DNA from: Vicia villosa
Lineage: Eukaryota > Streptophyta > Magnoliopsida > Fabales > Fabaceae
Assembly: GCF_029867415.1 (NCBI RefSeq)
Contig: NC_081185.1
Location: 111,215,617 to 111,279,616 of the forward strand
Length of the DNA stretch: 64,000 bases
Direction of reading: 5' to 3'
Positions 45,918-57,773 of the stretch are shown here, piece after piece. Each line of letters begins with the position of its first letter. Position 1 is the stretch's first letter. Under the pieces are notes generated by a model that did not search any database, was not told the origin of the DNA, and saw only the letters and a list, made by a program, of their open reading frames with translations. The position numbers and the translations under genes are program-made.

Positions 45918-47427
45918 TTTCAAATGAATGAACCACCCCAGATAAGAAAGAGAAGAAAAGGTGAGGGATATGTGAGATGGCTCGATAAGTGGCCATGGAA
46001 AACGAGGTTTGCTAAAAGTTCAACCGAGGAGTCATTCTCGAGAAAACCACCCTGAGTGCTTGCACTCTTAAGCCGTCGAGCTATTGACGTTAAACAAAGC
46101 GCTGCGTGGGAGGCAACCCACGAGCTTTCTATTTAATGTTTTCCTTTTATTTTTTGAACTTGCAGATAATAAAGATATGGATCGCTTGTCACGTCTCGGC
46201 CATATCTAGGCGAAAAATCTATAGACGATCATCTCAAAGATGAATGGGTCTCCACGCACATTCCTACGAGTGTTGCTGCTGGTGGTGACACTGTTGATGA
46301 GCATGATAGGAGAAGATATTTCCTCCGGATGCGGAGCGGATTTGGTCGTGATAGCCCGCCGGTAGCATCCATATAGGTTCTGTCTTTTCTTCTCCACCTT
46401 GGATCGAAACATTGAGGACAATGTTTGGTTTAAGTGTGGGGGAGAAGCTTTACCGCTTTCATTTGTTGCTTTATTATTTTCTAGTTATGTTGTCAAGTCT
46501 TTATATATGACTTTCTGTTGTTATCGAATTTCCCCAAAATTTGAAAATTTTAACCTCCAACAAAAAATTTGAATTTTGACGCATGGCATACACACTCTGA
46601 AAGTATAGAGGTTGTCACACTTTAGGCATTGTTAGAAATACTTGGAGATGTTTCAACAACATCGATACCGTCCTGACACCCTAAACCCCCTCATTATGTG
46701 ATATCAATTTGGATGCCCATTATGTCGAGACCTTAGGCTCAGGTTTACAAAGTAGCTCTTAAGTAGTTTATATTAGCAGTCGGCACCATCTTAAGCACAA
46801 ACTACGTAGGGAGCCGATGAATATAAGTGAATGATCCTGTTTTTTATAAATAAATGTTTTGATTGAAAAATAACCTTCTAAGTTAGGTGACCCTCACACG
46901 GTCATTTAGCCCAACGGTTGTTAAGCCAATAAGGATTTAATATTTAGCACCCACTGTTGGTTGGCCTAGAGGTCACTGGTACTGGGCTTGGTAGGGTGGA
47001 CTACGGTTCGATCCCCCACAACCACAGTTGGGAAAGATGGGGTTTCACCATTTTAAAAACCAGAACCCCGTGCTAAAGAAAAGAAAAGGATCATAGTCGT
47101 TAACCGATTTCCCTACTATGTGCGTGTACGGATAACAGGCTTAATGTGATTGCGCTTGAATGAAAAGAGTGAAAGGAAAAACGAGAGATATAGGTTGAGT
47201 TATAATGGCATAATTCGAATTGGTTTGTATAAGGAGGGAGTTTTTGAACATTGTGTCGTTACGGTATCCTTGGTGTTGATATCTATTACCTATCGATGTA
47301 ACATTTGCCTAACACAAATATGATTAGGAGTCGTGTCATGCCCTTGTTTCGAATCGAGCTTAACTATTTCTTTTTACCGTGTGGTTGATTGCTTGAGGAC
47401 AAGCAATGGTTTAAGTGTGGGGGTATT
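45918..47427 (+). other. Non-coding 3' region of derivative unit 1
   Basis: It contains the Athila post-coding motif (TCGAGCTATTGACGTTAAAC, then GCGTGGGAGGCAACCCACG, 46076-46123), an internal purine tract TTTAAGTGTGGGGGAG (46429-46444), a tRNA-like SINE head (46955-47085) and the terminal polypurine tract TTTAAGTGTGGGGG (47410-47423). No further gene is seen; the short frames are not conserved outside the duplicated unit. Confidence 0.7.
46955..47085 (+). mobile_element. tRNA-derived SINE-like sequence in unit 1
   Basis: A pol III box A-like TGGCCTAGAGG (46962-46972) and a box B GGTTCGATCCC (47005-47015) stand 32 bp apart, as in plant tRNA-derived SINEs. An A-rich tail (GCTAAAGAAAAGAAAAGG) ends at about 47090. 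The same copy is present in unit 2, so it entered before the duplication. Target duplications are not clear (AAGGAT on both sides is possible). Confidence 0.5.
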
Positions 47428-49195
47428 TGATAACGCGAAAATGTATCGTTTATTTGACTTGATTTACATAGATTATTTCTCTATTTTATTTAAATTAAGT
47501 TGCTTTATGTTGGTATTATGCTGGTATTTTCATTGTTTTAGGTTTTATGTTCGTTTGGAGGACTATTTGTGAAAAGGAGAAGAAATGGAGCTAAAACGAC
47601 CACTATTTATGCCTAAAAGATGAAAAATGGGTGCTGAAGTAAAAAGGGAGTGCAAATAAGGCCCAAATATGCTAAAGAAGACCCAAAGACCCAAAAGAGA
47701 CGAACCAGCCCACTGAAGATCAAATGTGCGTGGCCCAAACCACACAAGCAAGTGGAGACGCACGTCTCCAACGTCTCTATGCCACATCAGCAAAAGGGAG
47801 ACGCACGTCTCCATTCCCCTACATTTTCTCCACTTGAGACGCACGTCTCAAGTCGTTCAAAGGCACTTCCTGAAGAAGCGGAGACGCACGTCTCCAAGCC
47901 CAGTCTGAAAAGCTCCCTCTTTTCACGGAACGTCACAGCAAAGCCTCCCCTATAAATAGAACCTGCTACCTCAGTTCTAAATGTCTGATTTCCTGCTAAC
48001 GAAGTGCTGCCGAAATTGTACCGTGCTTTATATTTTCTCCCTTCTTTCAATTCAAACAGTTATTTTCTCACAACGATTTCTACACCGGAAATTGTTGTGA
48101 ACCTTTTATAAATCTAGCCTTACGATAGATTTATAGCTTTTATTTTTCCTTGTTTTATTTTTCGTCCATTTAAATTCCGAAGAACGATCCAGCCAACCTG
48201 TGGTGGAAGTTCAGTACTCGAAGATTCAATTGCAATTTATTTAATTCAGGTTTAATATTTACCGCCTTTATTTATATATTTATTTGCATGATATATTATA
48301 TGCCAATTAACATGCCTTTTATTATAAACCAAATTAATTCATGCATGCTTAACCGTATTAATATGTCTGGCTAAATTACTAAGGTATCGGTATGTAAAGT
48401 AAGTTAACTGTGGGATCCGAAATAAATTGGCTTAATTCTGTTTTGTTAACTATCACCTGTTTTTGGTTTGTATGTCTAATTTAATTAGTAAGTCTTGAGA
48501 ACAATAGAGCGAAAGTTTGAGGTCTTAAGACGGTCAAAGGTTAAAATCAATAGAGCGAAAGTTTGAGATCTTTAACTGGATAGTAGACATAGGACATTAG
48601 TTTTAAGGATGGCGAAAGCGTATTAAAACTAATTGGGACTTATTTATTTTCAAAAATTGTTTTTACACCCGAGCGGGATGGCGAAAGCGTACGTTAGGGA
48701 TATTAGCATGTTCCGAGTCAACAGAGCGAAATTTTGAGATTAGGAGATTTAAATAGATAACAACTTCATAAAACAGGCATTTTATTAATTACGTTGTTTC
48801 CAAAAAGCTTTTCTAAAATCTAATGGGATGGCGAAAGCGTACATTAGGATTAGGATAGTAATCTAAATCAACAGAGCGAAAGTTTGAGACGAGGATTTTT
48901 AACCAATTGAATTAGTAAAGATTTTTAATTAAATTATGCAAAAGCCAATGGACCTTCGGATCACCTTAAGTTAAACGAAATACATACTGATATCTGTCTT
49001 TTATTATATTTCTTATTATTCACAATCACTCTCCCTTAGGAACAATCGAAATATTAGTAGCCTTAGCTTTACATAGTAACCTTAGATAACGGTAGATCGA
49101 TTCATAGTCCCTGTGGATTCGATATCTTTTAAAACTACACGACACGACTGTGCACTTGCAGTCATCAGATTAATAGACACGTAAAGTCGCGATCA
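47428..49195 (+). repeat. Athila-like LTR 2
   Basis: TGATAACGCG to GCGATCA, preceded by TGTGGGGGTATT. TATAAATA at 47951-47958 is intact. Palindromes lie at 47755, 47798, 47836 and 47881. Confidence 0.88.
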
Positions 49196-49201
49196 AGTTT
49201 T

Positions 49202-49219
49202 TGGCGCCGTTGCTGGGGA
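49202..49219 (+). promoter_or_regulatory. Primer-binding site, internal 2
   Basis: TGGCGCCGTTGCTGGGGA, identical to that of internal 1. Confidence 0.85.
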
Positions 49220-49297
49220 CTATTTAAGTCGATATCGTAACTCACTGTTACACCGTAGAGACTAGGGCAATTCTTTACTTTCTTTCTGAACGATTGT

Positions 49298-50287
49298 ATG
49301 CCAAATACTCGTTCACAAGGAGGAGATTTAATACAACGAATTAACGAGATCGAACGTTTCATTAACGTCAAACGTCGAGCTCGCAATCTTCCCGAAGTAG
49401 CACCAATTCCGATTAATCAGGAATTGACTTTTACTGATCAAATCAATCAAATCACCCCAAAGTTAGAGATGGCTGCTCTTCGTCCTCTTAGAGACTATGC
49501 CGCTCCTTCGCACGCTGAACCGCACTCAAGTATCGCACCACCTGCGATTGAGGCGAACAATTTCGAGTTGAAACCTTCGTTGGTCCAAGCTGTTCCACAG
49601 AATCAATTCTCTGGAAGCCCTGCAGACGACCCCAACCTTCATTTATCTGTGTTTGTGCAATATGCCGACACTGTCAAAGCTAACAACGTTAGTTCCGAAG
49701 CTATTCGATTACGTCTCTTTCCTTTCTCCTTGAGAGATAGAGCTAGAGCGTGGCTTCAATCCCAACTTGAACAAAAGTCGCTAGGAGACTTACTTGAGGA
49801 GTATATTGACATAACCATTAGTGAAGAACAAATTGAAATTCCTGAGGAGAGTGATAATGAGATTGAAGAGAGTGATTATAAGATTGAGGAGAGTGATAAT
49901 GTGGTTGAAGAGATTTCTAGTGAGAAAAGAGTGGAGATTGAGAAAAATCCACCAACACCATCTGAAAGGGAGGTTGCAGAAGAGGTAGAGAGGGGAACAC
50001 CTATTGTTATTCCTCTTCCCTATACCCCACCGATTTCTTTCCCGCAAAGTTTTGTGGAAGCTAAGGTAGACTCCAAATCCATAATGTATGTGAAGATATT
50101 GGAAAATATCCACACTAATGCACCCTTATTTGAAGTCTTGCATAAAAAGAGAAATTTAGACAACCATGAAACTAAGGATATCGTTAGTAATAAGAGGGTA
50201 AGGTTAACCTTTGAGGTGGTGGATAATATCACTAAGCCCGAACTCGAAAAGCGGATACTTAGGATAGATCCAGAACCGCCACCATGA
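49298..50287 (+). CDS. 329-codon Gag-derived fusion protein, unit 2
   Basis: Same length and structure as the unit 1 protein. By eye two residues differ: Asn for Lys near residue 126 and Ser for Asn near residue 168. Absence of any stop or frameshift in either copy fits very recent duplication or selection; the data cannot separate these. Confidence 0.7.
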   Translation: MPNTRSQGGDLIQRINEIERFINVKRRARNLPEVAPIPINQELTFTDQINQITPKLEMAALRPLRDYAAPSHAEPHSSIAPPAIEANNFELKPSLVQAVPQNQFSGSPADDPNLHLSVFVQYADTVKANNVSSEAIRLRLFPFSLRDRARAWLQSQLEQKSLGDLLEEYIDITISEEQIEIPEESDNEIEESDYKIEESDNVVEEISSEKRVEIEKNPPTPSEREVAEEVERGTPIVIPLPYTPPISFPQSFVEAKVDSKSIMYVKILENIHTNAPLFEVLHKKRNLDNHETKDIVSNKRVRLTFEVVDNITKPELEKRILRIDPEPPP

Positions 50288-51796
50288 TTTCAAATGAATG
50301 AACCACCCCACATAAGAAAGAGAAGAAAAGGTGAGGGATATGTGAGATGGCTCGATAAGTGGCCATGGAAAACGAGGTTTGCTAAAAGTTCAACCGAGGA
50401 GTCATTCTCGAGAGAACCACCCTGAGTGCTTGCACTCTTAAGCCGTCGAGCTATTGACGTTAAACAAAGCGCTGCGTGGGAGGCAACCCACGAGCTTTCT
50501 ATTTAATGTTTTCCTTTTATTTTTTGAACTTGCAGATAATAAAGATATGGATCGCTTGTCACGTCTCGGCCATATCTAGGCGAAAAATCTATAGACGATC
50601 ATCTCAAAGATGAATGGGTCTCCACGCACATTCCTACGAGTGTTGCTGCTGGTGGTGACACTGTTGATGAGCATGATAGGAGAAGATATTTCCTCCGGAT
50701 GCGGAGCGGATTTGGTCGTGATAGCCCGCCGGTAGCATCCATATAGGTTCTGTCTTTTCTTCTCCACCTTGGATCGAAACATTGAGGACAATGTTTGGTT
50801 TAAGTGTGGGGGAGAAGCTTTACCGCTTTCATTTGTTGCTTTATTATTTTCTAGTTATGTTGTCAAGTCTTTATATATGACTTTCTGTTGTTATCGAATT
50901 TCCCCAAAATTTGAAAATTTTAACCTCCAACAAAAAATTTGAATTTGACGCATGGCATACACACTCTGAAAGTATAGAGGTTGTCACACTTTAGGCATTG
51001 TTAGAAATACTTGGAGATGTTTCAACAACATCGATACCGTCCTGACACCCTAAACCCCCTCATTATGTGATATCAATTTGGATGCCCATTATGTCGAGAC
51101 CTTAGGCTCAAGTTTACAAAGTAGCTCTTAAGTAGTTTATATTAGCAGTCGGCACCATCTTAAGCACAAACTACGTAGGGAGCCGATGAATATAAGTGAA
51201 TGATCCTGTTTTTTATAAATAAATGTTTTGATTGAAAAATAACCTTCTAAGTTAGGTGACCCTCACACGGTCATTTAGCCCAACAGTTGTTAAGCCAATA
51301 AGGATTTAATATTTAGCACCCACTGTTGGTTGGCCTAGAGGTCACTGGTACTGGGCTTGGTAGGGTGGACTACGGTTCGATCCCCCACAACCACAGTTGG
51401 GAAAGATGGGGTTTCACCATTTTAAAAACCAGAACCCCGTGCTAAAGAAAAGAAAAGGATCATAGTCGTTAACCGATTTCCCTACTATGTGCGTGTACGG
51501 ATAACAGGCTTAATGTGATTGCGCTTGAATGAAAAGAGTGAAAGGAAAAACGAGAGATATAGGTTGAGTTATAATGGCATAATTCGAATTGGTTTGTATA
51601 AGGAGGGAGTTTTTGAACATTGTGTCGTTACGGTATCCTTGGTGTTGATATCTATTACCTATCGATGTAACATTTGCCTAACACAAATATGATTAGGAGT
51701 CGTGTCATGCCCTTGTTTCGAATCGAGCTTAACTATTTCTTTTTACCGTGTGGTTGATTGCTTGAGGACAAGCAATGGTTTAAGTGTGGGGGTATT
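50288..51796 (+). other. Non-coding 3' region of derivative unit 2
   Basis: Almost identical to 45918-47427: post-coding motif, internal purine tract (50799-50814), SINE-like piece with box A 51331-51341 and box B 51374-51384, and terminal polypurine tract up to 51792. Confidence 0.7.
51324..51454 (+). mobile_element. tRNA-derived SINE-like sequence in unit 2
   Basis: Second copy of the SINE-like piece, carried along by the unit duplication. Box A and box B are unchanged. Confidence 0.5.
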
Positions 51797-53564
51797 TGAT
51801 AACGCGAAAATGTATCGTTTATTTGACTTGATTTACATAGATTATTTCTCTATTTTATTTAAATTAAGTTGCTTTATGTTGGTATTATGCTGGTATTTTC
51901 ATTGTTTTAGGTTTTATGTTCGTTTGGAGGACTATTTGTGAAAAGGAGAAGAAATGGAGCTAAAACGACCACTATTTATGCCTAAAAGATGAAAAATGGG
52001 TGCTGAAGTAAAAAGGGAGTGCAAATAAGGCCCAAATATGCTAAAGAAGACCCAAAGACCCAAAAGAGACGAACCAGCCCACTGAAGATCAAATGTGCGT
52101 GGCCCAAACCACACAAGCAAGTGGAGACGCACGTCTCCAACGTCTCTATGCCACATCAGCAAAAGGGAGACGCACGTCTCCATTCCCCTACATTTTCTCC
52201 ACTTGAGACGCACGTCTCAAGTCGTTCAAAGGCACTTCCTGAAGAAGCGGAGACGCACGTCTCCAAGCCCAGTCTGAAAAGCTCCCTCTTTTCACGGAAC
52301 GTCACAGCAAAGCCTCCCCTATAAATAGAACCTGCTACCTCAGTTCTAAATGTCTGATTTCCTGCTAACGAAGTGCTGCCGAAATTGTACCGTGCTTTAT
52401 ATTTTCTCCCTTCTTTCAATTCAAACAGTTATTTTCTCACAACGATTTCTACACCGGAAATTGTTGTGAACCTTTTATAAATCTAGCCTTACGATAGATT
52501 TATAGCTTTTATTTTTCCTTGTTTTATTTTTCGTCCATTTAAATTCCAAAGAACGATCCAGCCAACCTGTGGTGGAAGTTCAGTACTCGAAGATTCAATT
52601 GCAATTTATTTAATTCAGGTTTAATATTTACCGCCTTTATTTATATATTTATTTGCATGATATATTATATGCCAATTAACATGCCTTTTATTATAAACCA
52701 AATTAATTCATGCATGCTTAACCGTATTAATATGTCTGGCTAAATTACTAAGGTATCGGTATGTAAAGTAAGTTAACTGTGGGATCCGAAATAAATTGGC
52801 TTAATTCTGTTTTGTTAACTATCACCTGTTTTTGGTTTGTATGTCTAATTTAATTAGTAAGTCTTGAGAACAATAGAGCGAAAGTTTGAGGTCTTAAGAC
52901 GGTCAAAGGTTAAAATCAATAGAGCGAAAGTTTGAGATCTTTAACTGGATAGTAGACATAGGACATTAGTTTTAAGGATGGCGAAAGCGTATTAAAACTA
53001 ATTGGGACTTATTTATTTTCAAAAATTGTTTTTACACCCGAGCGGGATGGCGAAAGCGTACGTTAGGGATATTAGCATGTTCCGAGTCAACAGAGCGAAA
53101 GTTTGAGATTAGGAGATTTAAATAGATAACAACTTCATAAAACAGGCATTTTATTAATTACGTTGTTTCCAAAAAGCTTTTCTAAAATCTAATGGGATGG
53201 CGAAAACGTACATTAGGATTAGGATAGTAATCTAAATCAACAGAGCAAAAGTTTGAGACGAGGATTTTTAACCAATTGAATTAGTAAAGATTTTTAATTA
53301 AATTATGCAAAAGCCAATGGACCTTCGGATCACCTTAAGTTAAACGAAATACATACTGATATCTGTCTTTTATTATATTTCTTATTATTCACAATCACTC
53401 TCCCTTAGGAACAATCGAAATATTAGTAGCCTTAGCTTTACATAGTAACCTTAGATAACGGTAGATCGATTCATAGTCCCTGTGGATTCGATATCTTTTA
53501 AAACTACACGACACGACTGTGCACTTGCAGTCATCAGATTAATAGACACGTAAAGTCGCGATCA
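51797..53564 (+). repeat. Athila-like LTR 3
   Basis: Nearly identical to LTR2; TATAAATA at 52320-52327. Palindromes lie at 52124, 52167, 52205 and 52250. It joins derivative unit 2 to the long internal region 3. Confidence 0.88.
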
Positions 53565-53570
53565 AGTTTT

Positions 53571-53588
53571 TGGCGCCGTTGTCGGGGA
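53571..53588 (+). promoter_or_regulatory. Primer-binding site, internal 3 (TGGCGCCGTTGTCGGGGA)
   Basis: One mismatch from the Athila consensus, at a neighbouring base to the one changed in internals 1 and 2, so it is a separate lineage of the same family. Confidence 0.85.
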
Positions 53589-53687
53589 CTATTTAAGTCG
53601 ATATCGTAACTCACTGTTACACCGTAGAGACTAGGGCAATTCTTTCCTTTCTTTCTGAACGATTGTATGCCAAATACTCGTTCATAA

Positions 53688-56600
53688 GGAGGAGATTTAA
53701 TACAACGAATTAACGAGATTGAACGTTTCATTAACGTCAAACGTCGAGCTCGCAATCTTCCCGAAGTAGCACCAATTCCGATTAATCAGGAATTGTCTTT
53801 TACTGATCAAATCAATCAAATCACCCCAAAGTTAGAGATGGCTGCTCTTCGTCCTCTTAGAGACTATGCCGCTCCTTCGCGCGCTGAACCGCACTCAAGT
53901 ATCGCACCACCTGCGATTGAGGCGAACAATTTCGAGTTGAAACCTTCGTTGGTCCAAGCTGTTCAACAGAATCAATTCTCTGGAAGCCCTGCAGACGACC
54001 TCAACCTTCATTTATCTGTGTTCGTGCAATATGCCGACACTGTCAAAGCTAACAACGTTAGTTCCGAAGCTATTCGATTACGTCTCTTTCCTTTCTCCTT
54101 GAGAGATAGAGCTAGAGCATGGCTTCAATCCCTGCCTTCTAATTCCATAACTACATGGGACGAATTGAAGAGAGTATTCTTAGCGAGATACTTTCCGCCT
54201 AGCAAAACTGCTATGCTAAGAGGTCAAATCAACGGATTTACCCAGAAAGATAACGAATCACTCTTCGAAGCTTGGGAACGTTACAAGGACATGCTTAGAC
54301 TATGCCCTAATCATGGACTCGAACCATGGCTGATCATCCATACTTTCTATGGTGGTCTCCTATATAACACTAAAATGACTATAGATGCCGCTGCTGGCGG
54401 AGCACTAATGGACAAACCCCATGATGAAGCATACAACCTCATAGAGAACATGGCACAAAACCATTACCAATGGGGTGGAGAACGAGCCGCTCTAGAGAAA
54501 GCCCAAACCAAAGGAGGAATGTACGAAATAAGTGGTATAGACCGCGTTAACGCTAAAGTAGACGCTTTAACTCAAAAGATCGAAAACTTAACCGTCACTC
54601 CATCAGCCACCGCTGCTGTTGTAACACCTAACTGCGAGATTTGTGGATTGACTGGACATGTAGTTGCCGAATGTCAACTCTTGACTGGAGTCCCATCTGA
54701 TCAAGTAAACTATGCTCAAGGAAACCCTTACTCTAACACGTACAACCCTGGATGGAAAAACCACCCGAACTTTTCTTATAAAAACAACAACGCGTTGTAC
54801 GCGCCTGGACAAGCACCTGCTGTACCACCTGGCTACCAAAAAGCGCCTGTAGCTGCTCAAAACACCCCTAGGAAGTCGAATTTAGAAATCATGATGGAGA
54901 ACTTTATAGCTTCCCAACAACAAACCAATAAGGACTTCCTGAATCAAAACATCCACAATAGCGAGCAACTAAAACAATTATCGAACAAAGTAGATGCCTT
55001 AGCAACGCATAACAAAATGTTAGAAACTCAAATTTCACAAGTAGCTCAACAACAAGCACCTACTGCTGCCCCTGCTGGCACGTTTCCTGCTCAACCACAA
55101 CCTAATCCTAAAGGACATGCAAACGCGATAACACTACGAAGTGGAACGAATTACGATGGACCCATTGATCCTAGAACTCAAAACGCACCTATGTCCCAAC
55201 AAGAGCCAAAGGAAACCCAAAAGACATCAACTGATGATCAATCTGCTAAGACCAATGAGAACAACAACGAAGTGGAACTTGAAAAAGAAAAACCTTACGT
55301 TCCACCACCACCTTATAAGCCATCAATTCCTTACCCTCAGAGATTAGCGAAATCAAAAACCGAAGCGCAATTTAAAAGATTTGTAGAACTTCTGAAACAA
55401 TTAAACATAACCATACCGTTCACAGAAGCCATAACCGAAATGCCTTCGTACGCTAAATTCCTAAAAGAAATCCTATCAAACAAAAAGAAACTCGAGGATA
55501 ACGAAACTGTAACGCTTACCGCTGAATGTAGCGCTATCATCCAGAATAACATGCCTCCAAAACTGAAAGATCCTGGTAGTTTCTCTATACCCTGCGTAAT
55601 AGGAAAAACCATCATAGAGAAAGCCCTGTGTGATTTAGGAGCCAGTGTTAGCTTGATGCCTCTTTCAACCTGTAAGAAACTAAATCTGGGTGAGCTTAAG
55701 GCAACGAGAATGTCTCTTCAACTAGCTGACCGTTCAGTCAAATACCCTGTAGGAATGTTAGAAAATATCCCTGTTCGTGTAGGTCAATTCTACATCCCAA
55801 CTGACTTCATCATTATGGATATCCAAGAAGATTCTAACATCCCGATCATATTAGGAAGACCATTCTTAGCAACCGCTGGTGCAATTATAGATGTCAAGCG
55901 AGGAAAGCTTACTTTCGAAGTAGGAGAAGAGAAAATAGAATTTATTCTTTCCCAATTCCTAAAAGCACCCTCTATAATTGACACATGCTGCTCTGCCGAC
56001 ATAATCGACGAGTGTGTTAATGAAATAAAGTCCGAACCAAATAAGGAAACCGAGATCCTAAAAATTCCTATACCGCCAATCTTTGAAGAAGACAGCTGGC
56101 GTGAGGAATATCAAGATGACCACCTGAGTGAATGTTTGGCATTAACTCCTGATCCTATACCTGGACCTAAGAAACCTGCTATAGAACTGAAAACACTGCC
56201 TACCGATCTTAGATACGAATTTCTAGACGAAGAACGTAACCGACCAGTTATAGTTAACGCCGATTTAGGACAAACCGAGACTGAAAAATTACTTACCGTC
56301 CTAAGAAAATACCCAACCGCTTTAGGATATAACATATCAGATCTGAAAGGAATAAGTCCTTCCCTCTGTATGCACCGCATTATGCTCGAAGACGATTGTA
56401 AAACCTCTAGAGAACATCAAAGGCGAATAAATCCTATTATGAGCGATGTGGTTAAAAAGGAAATCCAAAAACTGCTAGAAGCCGGAATAATATATCCAAT
56501 ATCCGATAGCAAATGGGTTAGTCCTGTTCATGTCGTACCAAAGAAAGGAGGAGTTACTGTAATCACTAACGCAAAAGGCGAATCTGTAGCGCAACGTACC

Positions 56601-56825
56601 CAAACTGGATGGAGAATGTGCATCAACTATAGGAAGCTAAACAAAGCCACCCGAAAAGACCATTTCCCTTTACCTTTCATAGATCAAATGCTCGAACGCC
56701 TAGCTAAACACTCACATTTCTATTATCTGGATGGATACTCCGGATTTTTCCAAATTCCTATCCACCCTGACGACCAAGAGAAGACCACGTTTACCTGTCC
56801 TTATGGGACATTCGCTTATAGATGA
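53688..56825 (+). pseudogene. Athila Gag, protease and first half of RT
   Basis: This open stretch gives Gag, a Gln/Pro-rich linker (PAQPQPNPKG), protease and the first RT blocks (LLEAGIIYPISDSKWVSPV, MCINYRKLNKATRKDHFPLP, YYLDGYSGFFQIP with its catalytic Asp). It ends at the TGA just before the MPFGLCN block, so no active RT can be made without read-through. Confidence 0.88.
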
Positions 56826-57773
56826 ATGCCTTTTGGACTTTGCAATACACCCGCGACCTTCCAAAGATGCATGATGGCAATATTTGCCGACTTCCTAGAT
56901 GGAATAATGGAGGTCTTTATGGACGACTTCTCGGTCTGTGGAGGAAATTTTGAAAAATGCTTAGAGAACCTTGAATTGGTACTCAAACGATGCGTAAGCG
57001 TAAACCTAGTCCTTAATTGGGAAAAGTGCCACTTCATGGTTCGACAAGGAATTGTACTTGGACACATCGTATCTGATAGAGGGATCGAAGTAGATAAAGC
57101 CAAAATCGAAATTATCAAAAACCTTCAACCTCCCAAAACTGTTAGAGAAATAAGAAGTTTTCTAGGACACGCTGGTTTTTACCGACGTTTCATTAAGGAT
57201 TTCTCTAAAATAACCAAACCCTTAACTGAATTACTAATGAAAGACGCCGAATTCATTTTTACCGATAAATGCACTGAAGCATTTCATACGCTTAAACGAG
57301 CATTAATCTCTGCGCCAATTATGCAACCTCCCGACTGGAATGAGCCTTTCGAAATAATGTGCGACGCAAGTGATTATGCTGTAGGAGCCGTTCTAGGGCA
57401 AAGAAAGGATAAGAAACTACACGTCATATACTATGCGAGTAGAACCCTAGACGAAGCTCAAATGAATTATGCCACGACAGAAAAAGAATTATTAGTTGTC
57501 GTATTTGCATTAGACAAGTTCCGTTCTTACCTGGTAGGAGCCAAAATAATCATATACACTGACCACGCCGCCATTAGGTACCTCCTAACCAAGAAGGACG
57601 CCAAACCGAGACTGTTAAGATGGATCCTGTTATTACAAGAGTTCGACTTGGAAATTAAAGATAAAAAGGGAACTGAAAATGTCGTAGCAGATCACCTCTC
57701 TCGATTGGAAAATCTGAAACCCGAACAAGTACCAATTGACGATGATTTCCCTTATGAAAGACTCATCGCTTAG
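56826..57773 (+). pseudogene. Athila second half of RT and RNase H
   Basis: It begins [14 protein letters not shown]. The catalytic FMDD box is intact (56916-56927). RT connection blocks ([24 protein letters not shown]) and RNase H follow ([41 protein letters not shown]), ending in DHLSRLE. A TAG stop separates it from integrase. Confidence 0.88.

Noticed and set aside
46955..47030. Possible tRNA gene in Athila unit 1 (and its copy in unit 2)
   Set aside because: No cloverleaf can be closed; only the pol III boxes remain.
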